64,000 bases of DNA from Lingula anatina (GCF_001039355.2 NW_019775758.1:130738-194737); one strand, 5' to 3'; shown: positions 22,955 to 36,788, numbered from the stretch's first letter. Notes: generated by a model not told the origin, from the letters alone. Program-made: numbers and translations.

Positions 22955-23208
22955 NNNNNNNNNNNNNNNNNNNNNNNNNNNNNNNNNNNNNNNNNNNNNN
23001 NNNNNNNNNNNNNNNNNNNNNNNNNNNNNNNNNNNNNNNNNNNNNNNNNNNNNNNNNNNNNNNNNNNNNNNNNNNNNNNNNNNNNNNNNNNNNNNNNNNN
23101 NNNNNNNNNNNNNNNNNNNNNNNNNNNNNNNNNNNNNNNNNNNNNNNNNNNNNNNNNNNNNNNNNNNNNNNNNNNNNNNNNNNNNNNNNNNNNNNNNNNN
23201 NNNNNNNN
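22955..23208. other. Assembly gap (Ns)
   Basis: Run of N. Frames crossing it are artefacts. It could hide the remainder of the Mab-21-like gene or exons of a short plus-strand gene. Confidence 0.99.
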
Positions 23209-23564
23209 TGATCACAGCATGAATCAGTGCCATTGGTGCTACTTATTAGAAATCATATTTGAATTTCCCATCCTCAGGTGAGAAGCATACCATCTAAAAC
23301 TAAGCCATTTATCCGAACGCACCTATGGTAGTGTTTCCCAAATTCAGGCCACGGACTGAAATCATCTTATATGGAGGAAAGGCGCGCATTGGTCCGTCAC
23401 ATAGAATAATTCCGATCTGGACTAAAAGTGATTATCACGCCCACGACTGGCTAACGTTTACAGTGTACATGTATATTGCCAAGAAAATGTACACAGTAAA
23501 TTATAATGTAAAATTGTTCCTAAGTAGACGACTTAGTGCAGTACGAATACAATTCACGCACTTC

Positions 23565-23586
23565 AATAAACAAAATTGTTTTTATT
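23565..23586. terminator. Facing poly(A) signals on both strands
   Basis: AATAAA on the plus strand at 23565-23570 and AATAAA on the minus strand (TTTATT) at 23581-23586, 11 bp apart. The minus-strand signal would give RNF19 a 3' UTR of about 1.5 kb. The plus-strand signal would end whatever transcript comes from the 22.8 kb region. Confidence 0.45.
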
Positions 23587-25053
23587 TTCGAAATATATTC
23601 AGTACAATATAACATTGATAATTGTCAGCTTCAAGTTTTTAATGAAAATCAAAACGTTGACAAAACTGAAGAGGATTGATTATGGCCCCAGACATTAACC
23701 AGATGTTTGTCAAAACAAATGACCTCGATCTTCTCCTACTTCTTCCATGAAAATAATATGATATAAAGTAGTACTATATTATTATAGTGGCTGTATAAAA
23801 GTGTAATAACACTGAAAAATAATGCCTAAATACATATTAGAAAAACTTAATTTTTCTGCCAATTTTAATAGAATTCATGTCCTCATACTTTATAAAATAA
23901 GGACAATATGAAGACTCGTAAGGTTCACTGCACTGAAGTTTTATTGTTTCTAATATTGAGCAATCTGTATGTTTTGGAGGGTTATTGATACTTAATTTCA
24001 TATACTATCGTTTCCCCGTCAAGATCTACACCTTGAAACTAATATCTGCAGATGAGGTAATATAAATCTTAACGTAAAAATCAAAGATGCCAGTATTTAC
24101 TGTTTTATTATTAAAAGAAATGGTAATGATGTTACACATTTGATATAAGGGATCACCAGTGATGGTTCAAAAAGTTGGATACTGTAAGTGTTGGGGCTAT
24201 ATAAAATATACCATGTCCAGTAAAGACAGGTTTGCAGTTGAAGCAACTAAATGACCATGCATACAAAATATATGGTAAATTAATGCATTAACAATTTGAA
24301 AGCATTCCCTTTTCATTTCAGCTCGTGATGATCAGTTAACAAATGTTCCTCTTAAAATTTCCACCCAACATCCAAATGATAAAAAAAAAAAATGATAAAA
24401 GAACTGAAAAGATAATCAAAGAGTAATACTGACTGAATATCAAAACTAAAAAGAAAAATGCACCAACAGTAAAAACATTGCACATTATAAGTCAACTCAC
24501 AAAAATTATACAAGACAAAAAGCTGTTTCATCATTTGATATATATATATGAAAAAAAAAAAAAAAACATGCAATTCTAAGTAATTCTCGGGGAAAAATTA
24601 AGAGAACCAACTTGAAATTAGTCACTACGTATATCCAAACTGCAATAATGGCAAATGTACCATCAGAATAGAGCCAAGTTAATTTAATAATTGAGGGATG
24701 GAGTCAAATTGTTTTAGCTGATAAATATAAGCAAGCAAGCACTTTAGACAAGTTCATATGGCTTTCTGTAGTAGTAGTTTTATCTATTACCCTGACAAAT
24801 CAATTTCTCTGTGGTTTATAAAAGTTGACGGATCATTTCTGGTTAGTGAGAGCTTCCAGTAATGGATATGAATACACAAAATGATATGATAGACATCTGT
24901 TAACCATACAACAAGCAAATTGTCAAAATAAAATATTTTTCTTAATACAAATAGTCTTTCAAATTGATATCTATCAATGGATTGCGATTGACATGCCACA
25001 GTTACTTGTATAACAGTTTTCCTGTGTGTTTTGAACACTCAGAATTTAGGATT

Positions 25054-27924
25054 CTAGAAAAAAGAATCGGGAGAAAGTCTGCCCTGTTCCAGCGCCAGTT
25101 CACAACTACGTCTTCTATGACTACCAAGCCGCCCACTTTTCTCTGGTGACCTTTGACTATGATTCTCTTCTACGATATTGCATAAAGCGCCCTCTGGTGG
25201 TGACGGAATGTTCTTCTGTTGAGGGGAGTGACTTGCGGGGCGATCGCTCTCCACCTCTGTCAGGCATATGTTCGTGCCTCGGGTGCTCACATGAGAATCC
25301 ACGCTCTCATATGAGGTCCCGCTGCTACGTGCGCTGCTCATTTTCTTAAAAAAGCTGGAGTGGTCGGTGGTAATCTCGAAGATTGTATCGCGAGGGCCAG
25401 TCTCATTTTCAACATCGAGACTGCCAATGCTGAGCTTCTCTGTACAGTCGTGGTACCGATCCCCACTGTTAGGGCGCCGAATTTTGCGACCCCGGCCCAA
25501 GTAGCGTCCCTCCTCGTCAACAAATTTGACACTTCGCCCAGATGTGGGTGAGCTTTGGGAGGATGAAAACTTGACGCTTCTTCCAGACAGAGGTGATCCG
25601 TGGCTATTTGCACTGCGGCCTGTTGTTTGATTGTTGCTATGATTACGCTGATGGTCTGAAGTTTCGTCCATAGGGGGCACTATGGTTGGGTTACCATCTC
25701 GGTCCCTGCAAGATGCAAAAAGATAAAAGTTGTGTTAAGTACACACTAAAATGCGTTAGATATCATGATTATAGCAAAGCTTTTTTTTTTTGCTTTATTT
25801 ATTCTTAACCTGCATTTCAATTATATGGCAGTTATGGGGGGATTCCAGTTACACAAGTATACCGTTACTTATTCACTCTGTTCCTCTCTTTACTTTTCTC
25901 TTTTTAAACACTTTTTAAGTTCACTTTAACAAGTTGATAATATTTATTAGTCTAATTTGTGATGCCTTATGTTCATTATTTATTATATATATATCCCACT
26001 TCAGCAGCTCTGTAGTTAGATACCTGATGGTAGTAATGGACCCAGCCAGAGCTTTCGTGCTGACATCGTCGCTGTAGATGTTGGATTTGTCGCTGAGACT
26101 GAAGTTGGCCGACTCACTGCTCAGACTGGCGCGCTTCTGGTAGCTGTGATTAGACGACACATCTACATGGACCTCCAGTCTGAAACAGTCCAGTGAACAG
26201 TATTAAATATATATGCATGTGCATGGCAGTGTGCAGGTGTAAAAAAAAACAAAAATGTTTACAATGTTAAGACTTATTTGTTTGAGATAGCAACAGGAAA
26301 ACATCCCCCCCCCTCCACACACACACACACACACTGTGACATTCTGTATATTATCAAGTATGTATGACCATATGGTAAATGGATTCTTGATGTTATCAAT
26401 ACTAACAATACCATTAAACATAATAACAGTTACTGGTCAAAGTCAAAAACATGTAGTTTACCAAGAATAAAACACACAGCAATATGGCACTTATGCCTAT
26501 TCCACAACCTCCCATGCTGAAACTACAATCAATGTAGGTCTCTCCTCACCTGTTGGAAAATCCACTGGGTCCCGCCACGGCGCTCCCCGACAGACTCCCG
26601 TCCAGCAACACGGAGCCAGCCAGGGCACGGTTACTGGATGAGTCGCGGTCGCACTCCTGCTCGTCCCGGATCACCCCGGCCCTGTCAATGTGACTGCCAC
26701 TGGCACTGAGACTGTTGGTCATCCCTACAGAGGCCTCTCCAATGCTGGGGCCTATACTGGGGTTGGCAAGACTAGGGTGACCTGTGTCTACACTCTGACT
26801 GTCTCCTGGGAATACAAAGATGATTTAGTGGTTAATATTCACCCTTCTGAGCCCCCACGCCCACCCCTACCCCTCATTCCCTGATTACTGCCTTATTCAA
26901 AGAAGATGAAACTGTCAACACATGAGTATGAGACGGGCAAACACCTACTACATTGCTACAGGATAAGTGAGATGAAGACGCCTCCTAGGCCTGAACCACC
27001 AGGCATATCAATGGATTAACACCCCAAAAACCTCTGCTTGGGAGGGTACTGGGGTTCTTAACTTTATGGACAACCGGTGAGGCAAACATGTTTTCGACTT
27101 GTGAAGATTCTTTTGTGTATAGCTACTTATATTTGTCTGATCTTACCATCCAATATTTCATCTGCTTGCAGTCAGACTTCGTCTTCAGACAAAAGAATCT
27201 TCACAAGTCTATTACAATGCTAATGGAACTGTTCAACACTAAAACATGTTTTCATTTTGCTTTTTGATTTTTTTTCATTAAATAAACAGACCCTCTCTTT
27301 ATAGCTTTAGAAAGACAACATTAATATATCTCTACTGATATTTGACATCAACGCCCTTAAAAACAACTGCCATTTTGTTTGCAAATATTGTATCATAAAA
27401 ATCCACCGTTCTACAGCTTACCAGCATAGGGTCCAGACACACCAACAGTCACCTCCTGGTCATCATCAAACTCAAAGCGGACCCCTCCGTCCCCCGTAGT
27501 AGACACCCCACAGCCACCGCTGCGACATAGGGAGATGGGGACCACCCCATACACATAGGCCAGCAGGATTGGAACGCCTATGCCTGGAATGGACAATATA
27601 TATATATCCAACTGTTTATTACCCTTATAACACACTGATACTGGCCAGGTAAAAATGGTGTCAAGTTCCGGAAGGAATGCACTTTTGTCCAGTTTTCAGT
27701 TTTATTTATTTATTTATGTTTTAGACAAAAAGAAAAAAATATATAAGATTTTTACAACTTCATTTGGAGACATAATTCTGACAGCTGTGTCACTGATATT
27801 CCTACATTTGTTGATTTTGCTGATTACATGTGCATCTTACAGATAATTGAAAAGATACAGTCTTGCTACACTGTCATCTAAGTGCTTATTTCTCAAGGAC
27901 TGTAATGTATTAGACTCAATGAAA

Positions 27925-27964
<40 letters not shown>

Positions 27965-30353
27965 GGAAGGGTGAACTTACCCACTGCCAGACCAGCCAAT
28001 ATAGGTGACAAAATGATGGAGGCAGACACCCCACCTGTCATTATCAAATTCCTCTTGTGTTTAGGAGCATGCTGGTATTTAGCATGGAGCTGAAAAAATT
28101 AAATGTTCACAGTTAAAACAACCATCAGCCTTTAACACTGTGATCTCCCTCCAGGTCAATGCTGTGAGTGCTCTGGCAATGTACTGAATTCTTTACAGGT
28201 TGCTGACCCTTTGAAACACTGGGGTCCAAGAATCTACTGTCTCAACACAGATGGGAGGCCAACAATTACTTAATTAATATATTGTGAAATGGATCACCAA
28301 AATATCACTGCTTCTCAGTTAGTAAATTTCAAACCCTTCCTGAATAATTTATTAATTTCCCCACTTTCACTGTCTGACCTTAACTGTTTCTTATATAACA
28401 AACCAACAAGCAAAAAAAAAAAACTTCTTGACAAAGGTATTTTTAATTTTTTTTATTATTATTTACCTTTCTCCCGATCCACACAGGTATTCCTATGATC
28501 ATGGCGGGCACGGCTATCCCAGCCACAAGCCCTATCCCAACAGGTGCTCCCACTAATGTCCCCAGCTGCCACAGGATCTTCTTCTTACGGCTCCACGGCT
28601 TCTTGCCCCAAAATGTGCAGCCAGATGGACTGGATGGAAAAAGAGAATTTGTCAGCATTTTACTCGGACAGGATGAAAAACCAGAATTGTCAGCATTATC
28701 TCGGACTGGATGGAAAATGAGAATTGTCAAAATTTACTGGCATTGTAAATGATTTACTGTTATATACAAAATGTGTAGACTGCCAGATGGATAAAACATG
28801 TAAAATAAATGTCAAAAGAGTTGAAGATGGGTGGACGAGATGGGGGAAACATGTCAACATTCAATGGGCCTTTGGGTAATTTACTGAAGGTGCTGCTAGA
28901 TGGATAAAAACAAAACATGGAAAAAAATGTCACCACTGGTGTTATGATAAAGGCAACTTATATAATGTGCAGCACCAAGGGAATAGATGGAATGGAAACC
29001 GTAAAAATTACACCTGTTCTAGAAATGATTTAATTGCTTTGGCGACAGAAAAACAAACATAATTTTTCTTGGAAATTTTCCAATTAGTCAAAGGTTTGAC
29101 AGTAAGATCACATTTCCGCTTTCCCGTTATTAATGCTTAGCTCACATTTTGATGCCAGATGTTATTGATCCAGAGAGAATAAACAGTGAAATATAAGTTA
29201 GTTGGCTGGATAAATTGAGTTATCATGCAAATGTCACGATAATGTTTTTTCAATCAAACAAAAGTTTCATAGAAAGTTAACATAATCAAGAAAAAAAAAA
29301 TAACCTTAAGCTGATAGCATATATAGCATTGCTTCATTACCCTGGGCTACTATTATTTCATCTCCAGTCAAAATGCCAGCACGCTAAATATTTTATCCGC
29401 ATAAGTCTGTTAAACTTTCCAATTGAAGCCTGTGCTTTTTGACCATCAGAAGCCCATGGAAAATCTTGTTTCATGCTTTCTACCATGTGCGCGCGTGCGC
29501 GCACACACACACACACACTCACAAACACACACACTCTCACCTCAGGTAGTGAAGGTCAGATATCTCCTTCATACAGAGCCAGCAGAACTCTGCGCCGCAC
29601 ACTGCGCACGTCATGTGATTGCACGATCCGTCGTCCATCTTGATGATGAAGGCACTGCACCGGGGGCATGGCTTGATGTCATCTGGAGAGCATTTAGAAT
29701 GTGTGTTATCAAATAAATATATTTTTATGTTCCATAAACTGCACATTTTATACATTCAATGTACATTACACAGAAGTAAAATTGTTTGTTTATTATTTAT
29801 GTTACACTGATTGGGCCTACACAGGAAAGAACTATCATACAGTGATTGGCATGAAGTAATATTACTTCTAAAATGTTATATTATGGTGTATTTTAATAAT
29901 ACTTTAATAATAATTTTAATAATATTTTTAAAAATACAGCTGTCCAAAATTTTTCTTTTTAAGATTATTTTAAAAAAATCAAGAAAACTGCCTAAAAAAA
30001 CGGGAAGAAAATCTTACTGTGCGAGGCGGAGTCATGGCTGTAGCTGACGGAGGATGACCTAATTAAGTGTGGCGATCTCTGTGCCCTGGCGGCGTCACAT
30101 GTCTGGTTGGGATGCCAGAACTGTTTGCAGTGGTAACAGAAGGAGGTATAACACCCTGGACGCTCGCACTTCAATTTGGGGCAGCTGGCGCACCCTGTTG
30201 CTATCACAGCGTAACTGGAATTTTTTTTTGAAAAATTAATAAATGTATGTTCAGAGGGACAATGAGACAGAAAATAAGCAAATCACTGCTTGAAAAATTG
30301 GACTCAAGTCTCTGAAATTGATCGACATACTCTATTAGAGATACTTTTATTGG

Positions 30354-30388
<35 letters not shown>

Positions 30389-33300
30389 AACAGACATAAC
30401 CTCAGAAAGCAATATCTTTTTTTGCATTGAAATCAATCTCCAAAAGAAAAGGCAAAACTATAACCTTACATTTATGATCCAGTTTAATTGCTACTATACA
30501 TTCTTTCATGGAGAGTGCAGTAAAGCATTACAGTGATTCCAATAAGTAATGGCTTGTTTAATTACTAGTATAAAGATTAGGTCAAAATGAATCTACTAGA
30601 GTTCAGTAGGGTCACAATAAGCGCAAATCTGGCCGTGTTGTCAGAAAAAAGAAGCTTAATGGTTTCTATTTTTGTCCATTTTTTTTCTCCCTCTGGGCAT
30701 GTTCATGATGTGAAATATTCTTTCAAGATCATGAAATGGAGTTACCGTATTATATTTAATTTTTTCAAATAAGTATTTAAAAGTACTTTCTGTAAAATAA
30801 TATATATATGCAAGGCTGTGTCAATAAATCAAAATAAACTCTTCACTTTTATTACCAATTTGTTTTTATTGTGATCAGACAAACCTCATATTTTCCTTCT
30901 AAGAGTTTAAGCTACCAACCACACACACACGCACACACACTGAGCACCCAGAGGAATAGCATGATATTATGACACTCAGACTGCAACAACGGAGAAAACA
31001 GAACTGATCAGGTTTCTTTTTTTCTTTCCAGAAGCTTGTCAAGGCTGACCTACAATTGTTATCCAGGATCTTCTCCATCTCTAACCACATACACATTATA
31101 TTAAGACCCAGACGTGGGTGAAGAAAAACTGTGTGATGACTTTTGTGAACTTATCTTATCACTCTTGCAACTGCATGCAGAATTTCTTGTGCTTCCTCTG
31201 TCATTTATATGGCAGGACACATGAGACTGTTCATTTTATATAGCACGTGTACAAAATGGTTTTAATTAAGTATATTTTGTGAGGAACTAAAAACAACAAA
31301 AAAAAAATCTTTAAAAAGTAAAATACTTGAATAAATGAGGAGTTTGGGCAGGAACACCAAAATTTCAAGTAATTATCACATAGCCTTTTTGTCTTCACAT
31401 GTGGTTTTTCTTCAGAATATAAGAAATTTACGATGGCATAGGCTGTCTGACAAGTAAGATAATGATGTAACAGTAATGGAGATGAAGAACAATGCTGCTC
31501 TGGAATGGAGGTAGGATTTCCTACATTCCAGGTAAACATGTTGATTAATTTCCAAAGAAAACATCAGATCAAACCTGAATTTAACCATCCCTTCCCCTTT
31601 CATCAAACAATTATTTTTTTTTTTCCAAACAGTCACTCACGAAAGAATCTTCTTGTTAGAACAAGCACACAGTATTTTTCACACAATCAAATCCTAAAAA
31701 AAAAAAAAAAAAAAATCCCCAGTGAAAAAAATACATTTTCTGGACAACGCAGTTCTCCGCCTCTGCTCAGGGGGTCACGTGGAGAAGTACTAGTAAATCT
31801 CACGTGCTGGAAAGTAAAGGTCTTTAAGAGGACAATTACTTTTTGTTGGCTCTAAGAATTGCCAAGGCAAGGAGGTTATGAAATGAATTGCCAAGGCAAG
31901 GAGGTTATGAAATTATGTTCAATCACATTGTTGACTAGCAGTATTCCACATGAGGAAAAAAAAATCCGGGCATATTTTGCCACAGGAATGACATATTTTA
32001 CTAGTATTAGCTTGAAAAAGTAAGGAATGACGTATCACTTACTAGCACTGTATAAAGTAACAGTGTTTAAATTGCATAAAGTTTGACATCAGAGTTACTT
32101 CCCCCATTTGCGTCATTGAAAAAATGTTAAATAAATAAAGCATCATTGCTGGTAGTCTGCAGGACAAAACAGTTGGGTGTCATACCAAAGCCAACCCTTA
32201 CTACTACTTCATCTTAACAACTTAAGAGAAATCACTACACTGGACACAGGATGGGGGTCAGTGAAATCTCTCCCCCCCCCTCCTATCCCCTCCCTCCTTT
32301 CACATGCAGCTGAGTCTACCAATCTACTTGATATTCCTAAGCACCCAAGTCGCAATATCACATGCGTCATCAACTTTGCACGTCCCAGAAAGTGTGGAGC
32401 CAATTTGCACAGGAAACAGCAGATGGCAACTGTGGTGTGTTAACAAATTAACCAGAAGAGGTAATTTTTACTTTTAATTTATATACATATTATGTATTTG
32501 ACACTCAGACTGGCTTTCCCCTGCCTCTGCAGATGTGATGGCTGTGATGACACTGAAATGGGGACTTTGATCAGTTGCCAACATTTATCCTTACGTTTTA
32601 TTTTTATTATAACTACAAAACTGTATCACAGTATGTCACCTATATTCCTTTTACTTTATTTTTAAAAAAATTAATATGGATATTTCTTCTGTACTTGCAA
32701 CTTATGTAAAGATAAGAAAAGAATTATATCTCAAAAAATAAACAGAAAATAATTAAATAAATAAATAAGTAAATAACAAAAAGGTATGTGGGAGGAAGAT
32801 TAAAATAAGATATATGGGCATTTTTATCATACTAGCATTTTATGTTTAAAAAAGGCAATGTATTTCAAAGGGAAGCATTTGTTTCTTCTTATGGTTTCTT
32901 TCCAAAACATTATCACCATGTCAGGCAAAATCACGTCCCCAAAGGTTTCCGCTATCAACACTTCAGACCCAGGTGGCCTCATCAGACGGAGACTTCTGTA
33001 TAAGCTCTTAATTTTTACTTTGTTCCTCTCATCTCTGATTCTAAAAAGTGCGCCAAGGGCACTGTGATGACTTTTCTGTTTGCGGGTCTCCATTTCTTGG
33101 CACCAAAACAAGGACATTCTGATAACAATTGCTGTCTAATGGACTTCTATTCAGGGCTTTTTCTTAGCAGGTCTGTGTATAAAGTACTGTTACAGAGCTA
33201 TCAAGTCTCTCTCTCTCTCTCTCTCAATCTCTGAGTGAGTGTGTGTGTGTGTGTGTGTGTGTGGCACTGAAATTCTGTTTTTTTGTTCTATTACAAAAAA

Positions 33301-35041
33301 TACCTACAGTATGCACTAGTTGTCAAATGTTGTGAGGAAGGGGTGGTGGAAGACTTAGGGACTGTTCACATGGAAAGTCTATTTTCTAAAAATCTATTTT
33401 CTATTCGCGGTATCTTGCAGGGAGTAACTGGCTCGCGCTGCCAGTAATAACGCCGCGGGGTATTCAGGGCACAGACGGTGAACACAAGATACCGCGAATA
33501 GAAAATAGATTTTTAGAAAATAGACTTTCCATGTGAACGGTCCCTTAGAGCGCAATGTGCGACTTCTTAATGAAGAGGAAGGAACAAGCCACATAAGGTA
33601 ACATGACACTCAATTAACAGCAAAGCTGATTAAGGTTTATTGAGCAGTTCTGACTAAAAAAAGAATGCAATATATTGAAGAATTCCCTTGACTACAGCTT
33701 ACACAAGATAAAATCCTGAACTTTCCTGACTAAAGCCTTACAAAACTGTTTTCAAGGATATGAATTATCAATGCTTTGTAACACAAAAAGAAAATGTTTT
33801 CAATTATTAGCATTTTTCCAAAGTAATAAGGAAAACTCCGGCCTCACTTTCACTTCAGGTAAATGTCCAGAAATCACTGCAATAGTCTAGCAATTTTCAC
33901 TGCTGTAAAAAGGCTAGTTGTCCGAATAAAAAATTATTTGGCAATTTAGTGACTTGTAAATCAGTCACATGGGGACAATGTGTTAAATTAAATTTTGCAA
34001 GGATGAGAAAATCTAAGAGCAAAGACATGCATTAATACGACCCAGAAACTAGACCCACTTGACTTAAAGAATGGCGTTTTGAATTCTGGGAAGAGAAACC
34101 TGTTTCAAGACAGACAAATTAATGAAGGTGATTTGATTCAGCCGCTGAAAAAATCACCACTCAAGTTGTACCACTAGAATGGAACAGCATGAACTGTCAC
34201 TGTCATTCACCAGTCTTGACGCTGACTGTGGTCATAATTCATTTTTTAGAAAAATCAATTAGGTACTAGTAATTATTTGTCACGTGAAGGTGTTTTGTAA
34301 ATAACATTGAAAAGTGCCATTTCTAAAAATTTTGATTGAAAAATGCACAAAAATCTTACAAGAATGTGTGTGTGCTGGTGCTCGTGTACTAGTAAAGATA
34401 TTAGAAAAAGTAAAAGAATTTGAAAATACCAAATTATTATCAATTTGTACCACTGCCATCAGTTCCACAACTCACCTACAGTCTGGTGCTGGGCACCACC
34501 TGGCGTCAGAATCCATCACCAGCACGCGTCTCAACATGAACTGTTCATATTTGCACATCAGGGAGTCATCGTTCAGGATGGCTCGAATGTCATTGGGGTG
34601 GTAGCGCTCTGAGCACTCGGGACAGGCAATGTTCACCCTGCTCTCTGTGATCTCTATCCTCAAGTATTGTCTTAAGCAATCACGACATGACCTGTGGTGG
34701 CAAGTACTGATTCCCGGGAAGTTTTCCCTCGGCTGCTCGCCCAGACACAGAGGACACTCGTGGGTCTCTCCCAGGGTGAACGGTTCGATAACCTCCCCAC
34801 CTGTCGCCCCCTGGAGGGCAACTGAATTGTCCTTACTGCTGTCTGAGGTCGTCGTGAGGCTGACCTCTGACCTTGCCTCAATGTCAAGGCTGCCACGTGA
34901 CCTTGACTTACCACCGTTTACGTTAGGGTAGAAAATATGGCGCAGGGAAAATCTGCGACTTTTCCTCTTTTCAGAATTTTTTGATGATTTAGAAGTCACT
35001 GAATGTGAGTCCGACTCTCCTTTCTTTCCCATCTTGAACAT
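25054..35041 (-). CDS. RNF19A: RNF19-type RBR E3 ubiquitin ligase (dorfin family)
   Basis: Nine coding exons: 35041..34476, 30214..30018, 29682..29541, 28629..28467, 28089..27981, 27583..27422, 26805..26550, 26179..26024, 25705..25054, all with GT/AG and matching phase; 800 residues (human RNF19A 838). RING1 spans C96-C143 (ECPLCLGE...CPECSER), the IBR about 190-235 ([23 protein letters not shown]), and RING2 260-292 with catalytic Cys275 in [10 protein letters not shown]. Two hydrophobic segments follow (about 323-350 and 374-410), anchoring the protein in ER or cytoplasmic membranes, then a Ser-rich tail. RBR ligases take ubiquitin from E2 onto the RING2 cysteine before transfer to substrate. 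The tail keeps family blocks such as [11 protein letters not shown] and [12 protein letters not shown] 35041 was chosen because the upstream Met (35113) lies before a 3' splice site at 35089. RNF19A versus RNF19B cannot be decided. Confidence 0.95.
25188..25201 (-). promoter_or_regulatory. Consensus CTCF-type motif inside RNF19 last exon
   Basis: Minus-strand CCACCAGAGGGCGC matches the vertebrate CTCF core at every position. It overlaps codons for PPEGAL in RNF19. Whether it is bound is unknown and chance is possible. Confidence 0.35.
27096..27209. repeat. Perfect 21 bp foldback, 114 bp total
   Basis: GACTTGTGAAGATTCTTTTG at the left is exactly complementary to the right end (CAAAAGAATCTTCACAAGTC), with about 70 bp between. 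It lies in an RNF19 intron. It may be a short MITE; no target duplication was recognised. Confidence 0.7.
27930..27962. repeat. (AG)n microsatellite beside an RNF19 exon
   Basis: The run is on the plus strand; read on the minus strand it is a CT tract about 20 nt downstream of the donor at 27981. Confidence 0.9.
30215..34475 (-). other. RNF19 intron, ~4.3 kb
   Basis: No additional exon of RNF19 is needed, as flanking phases match. It contains an (ATAA)n run at 30354-30388, a 28 bp perfect tandem duplication at about 31857-31912, a TG run near 33240, and the MITE at 33358-33544. No nested gene is supported. Confidence 0.6.
33358..33544. mobile_element. MITE family B, 187 bp, near-perfect 60 bp inverted repeats, TTA duplication
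   Basis: GGGACTGTTCACATGGAAAG at the left mirrors CTTTCCATGTGAACGGTCCC at the right, with pairing continuing through CTATTTTCTATTCGCGGTATCTTG. TTA flanks both ends (33355-33357, 33545-33547). The high arm identity suggests recent activity. The element sits in an RNF19 intron and can form a long hairpin RNA. Confidence 0.92.
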
Positions 35042-36356
35042 GCTCACACCAGGTCGAAGTTCACGGGGGTCAAGGTTACAGAAATGACCTATAATGAACA
35101 ACAAATTTCTCAAATTACTGCATTTTCTTTAACTTCAACACGTATACTAGCATAGATACAGATTTCTTCAGTTGCACTGTGTGCTTAAGCAGCCTTACAA
35201 ATATTATCATGAACATGTATAAATTCAATTACTAGACAATATTAGGGTTTCAACATACTGTAAATGTAAAAATACAATTGCTTGCTCCCTCCTGTATCAG
35301 TTAAGAATGAAAACCTATACTTTACAATGCAGGCTGAATTAAAAACCACTTGTTAAGTTACCTTGAACATAAATCTTATCAAAATTCCCCGAGAAATTTG
35401 TAAAATTATCTTCCTCTTATAAGTAACTGACTATGGCCCATGATGCACCTTATCTATAGATATTGAGAACTTAGTAAATATTTAAAGAATACTCCTTAAA
35501 GATCAAATCTTAAAATATAGATTCAAAATGTCACTAAAAATACAAATAACTTTTATAATATTATAAATACCTGAATTGTGACTAGAATTCTTTTTCCTTT
35601 TATGCTTTTTTTCACAAGTCCTCTTTCAATTTATCCATTTTCCTCCCAGGCAAGAAACATGCAGGCAACAAAAAACTGACATGTATCCTTAATACTTGGA
35701 ACAGATCTCTTGAGAAGGTTATCAGCGAACATACAAAAACACGCCTTCTTATCCCACTGGCTGAATGCTGACAATACTCAGAAATGAGACTGTGCCACTG
35801 ATCTAGACCTATTTAATCTGAAATAAATAAAGGTGGCGATTATTTTTCACACAAATTCACAGGATAACCATATAAGGCAATAGGTGACTGTGTCGCTGCG
35901 TTGATCAACAAGAAAATTACTGAGGACTTACTGTAACGAAGTTTGAAAACATCAGAAAAAATTGGAGATTACATGATGGTTATAAAATTAGGTGGCCGAG
36001 TTTCAGGAAGTGCCAAAAATGTCACAGGCTTCGCATACACTGGCGAAAAAAAATTTTTTTTAATGATGAATAACAATAATAACACCATTTGCTTGTTACT
36101 GAGTTATTTACTAGGGTAAAATTTAAAAAAATATATTTCTGGCAGTGTCATGTTAGAAAGAAAACCAGAAGTGACGCGCAAAATATGGGGAATGCATCTT
36201 GTCACACAAATGAGACTGTAATTCTTAAGAACTTAAAAAAGAATGATAAAAATAAAAACCACACTGCACTTGCTAGACTGCAGTTATTTCCGACTCTGCT
36301 CTACTCCAAAGCCTTCTAAATTGCGCACTTAAGTCGCGAGACTTTGGGCTATCTTA

Positions 36357-36788
36357 GAGCACATTCAAAAAGAGTTGATCTGCGGATCTGTTAATCTCCA
36401 GATTAAATGTGGCCAGCCCACTTGAATAAAATGCAATCCCCTGATGATCTTCTCGGCTCCACATGCACCATCCCTGCAGGAGCCTAGCAACTAAACACCA
36501 AAGTCAAAATTTAATCTGTTTTATAGAGGCAGTATTAGTCGGCTTGCTTTTAAGTGACACTGAGGTCCACCATATTTAGGCTTCGTTCACATGCAATGTC
36601 TATTTTCTAAATTCTATTTTCTATTCGCGCTATCTTATGATCACGGTCTGTGCCCTGAATATCCCGCCGCGTAATTACTGGCAGCGCGAGCCAGTTACTA
36701 TAAGTTACTATAAGACATAGACTGCATGTGAACGAAGCCCAAGTCTGCCGATCAGATAGTCCGCAGATCATCTGTTCTGAATGGGACT
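36357..36788. mobile_element. MITE family C copy, TTA duplication, interrupted by family B
   Basis: Ends GAGCACATTCAAAAAGAG and CTGTTCTGAATGGGACT are inverted copies, with GATCTGCGGATCTG and CCGATCAGATAGTCCGCAGATC further inside. TTA flanks it (36354-36356, 36789-36791). The family B element at 36579-36739 lies between CATATTTAG and TCTGCCGATC, which are contiguous in the intact copy at 19845-20052. Confidence 0.82.
36579..36739. mobile_element. MITE family B, diverged copy nested in family C
   Basis: GGCTTCGTTCACATGC and GCATGTGAACGAAGCC ends enclose TCTATTTTCTATTCGCGCTATC and a core like 33358-33544 read in the opposite direction. It is shorter and more diverged than that copy. Confidence 0.8.

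Noticed and set aside
22907-23233. Frames of about 100 codons across the second gap
   Set aside because: Made of Ns; no usable residues.
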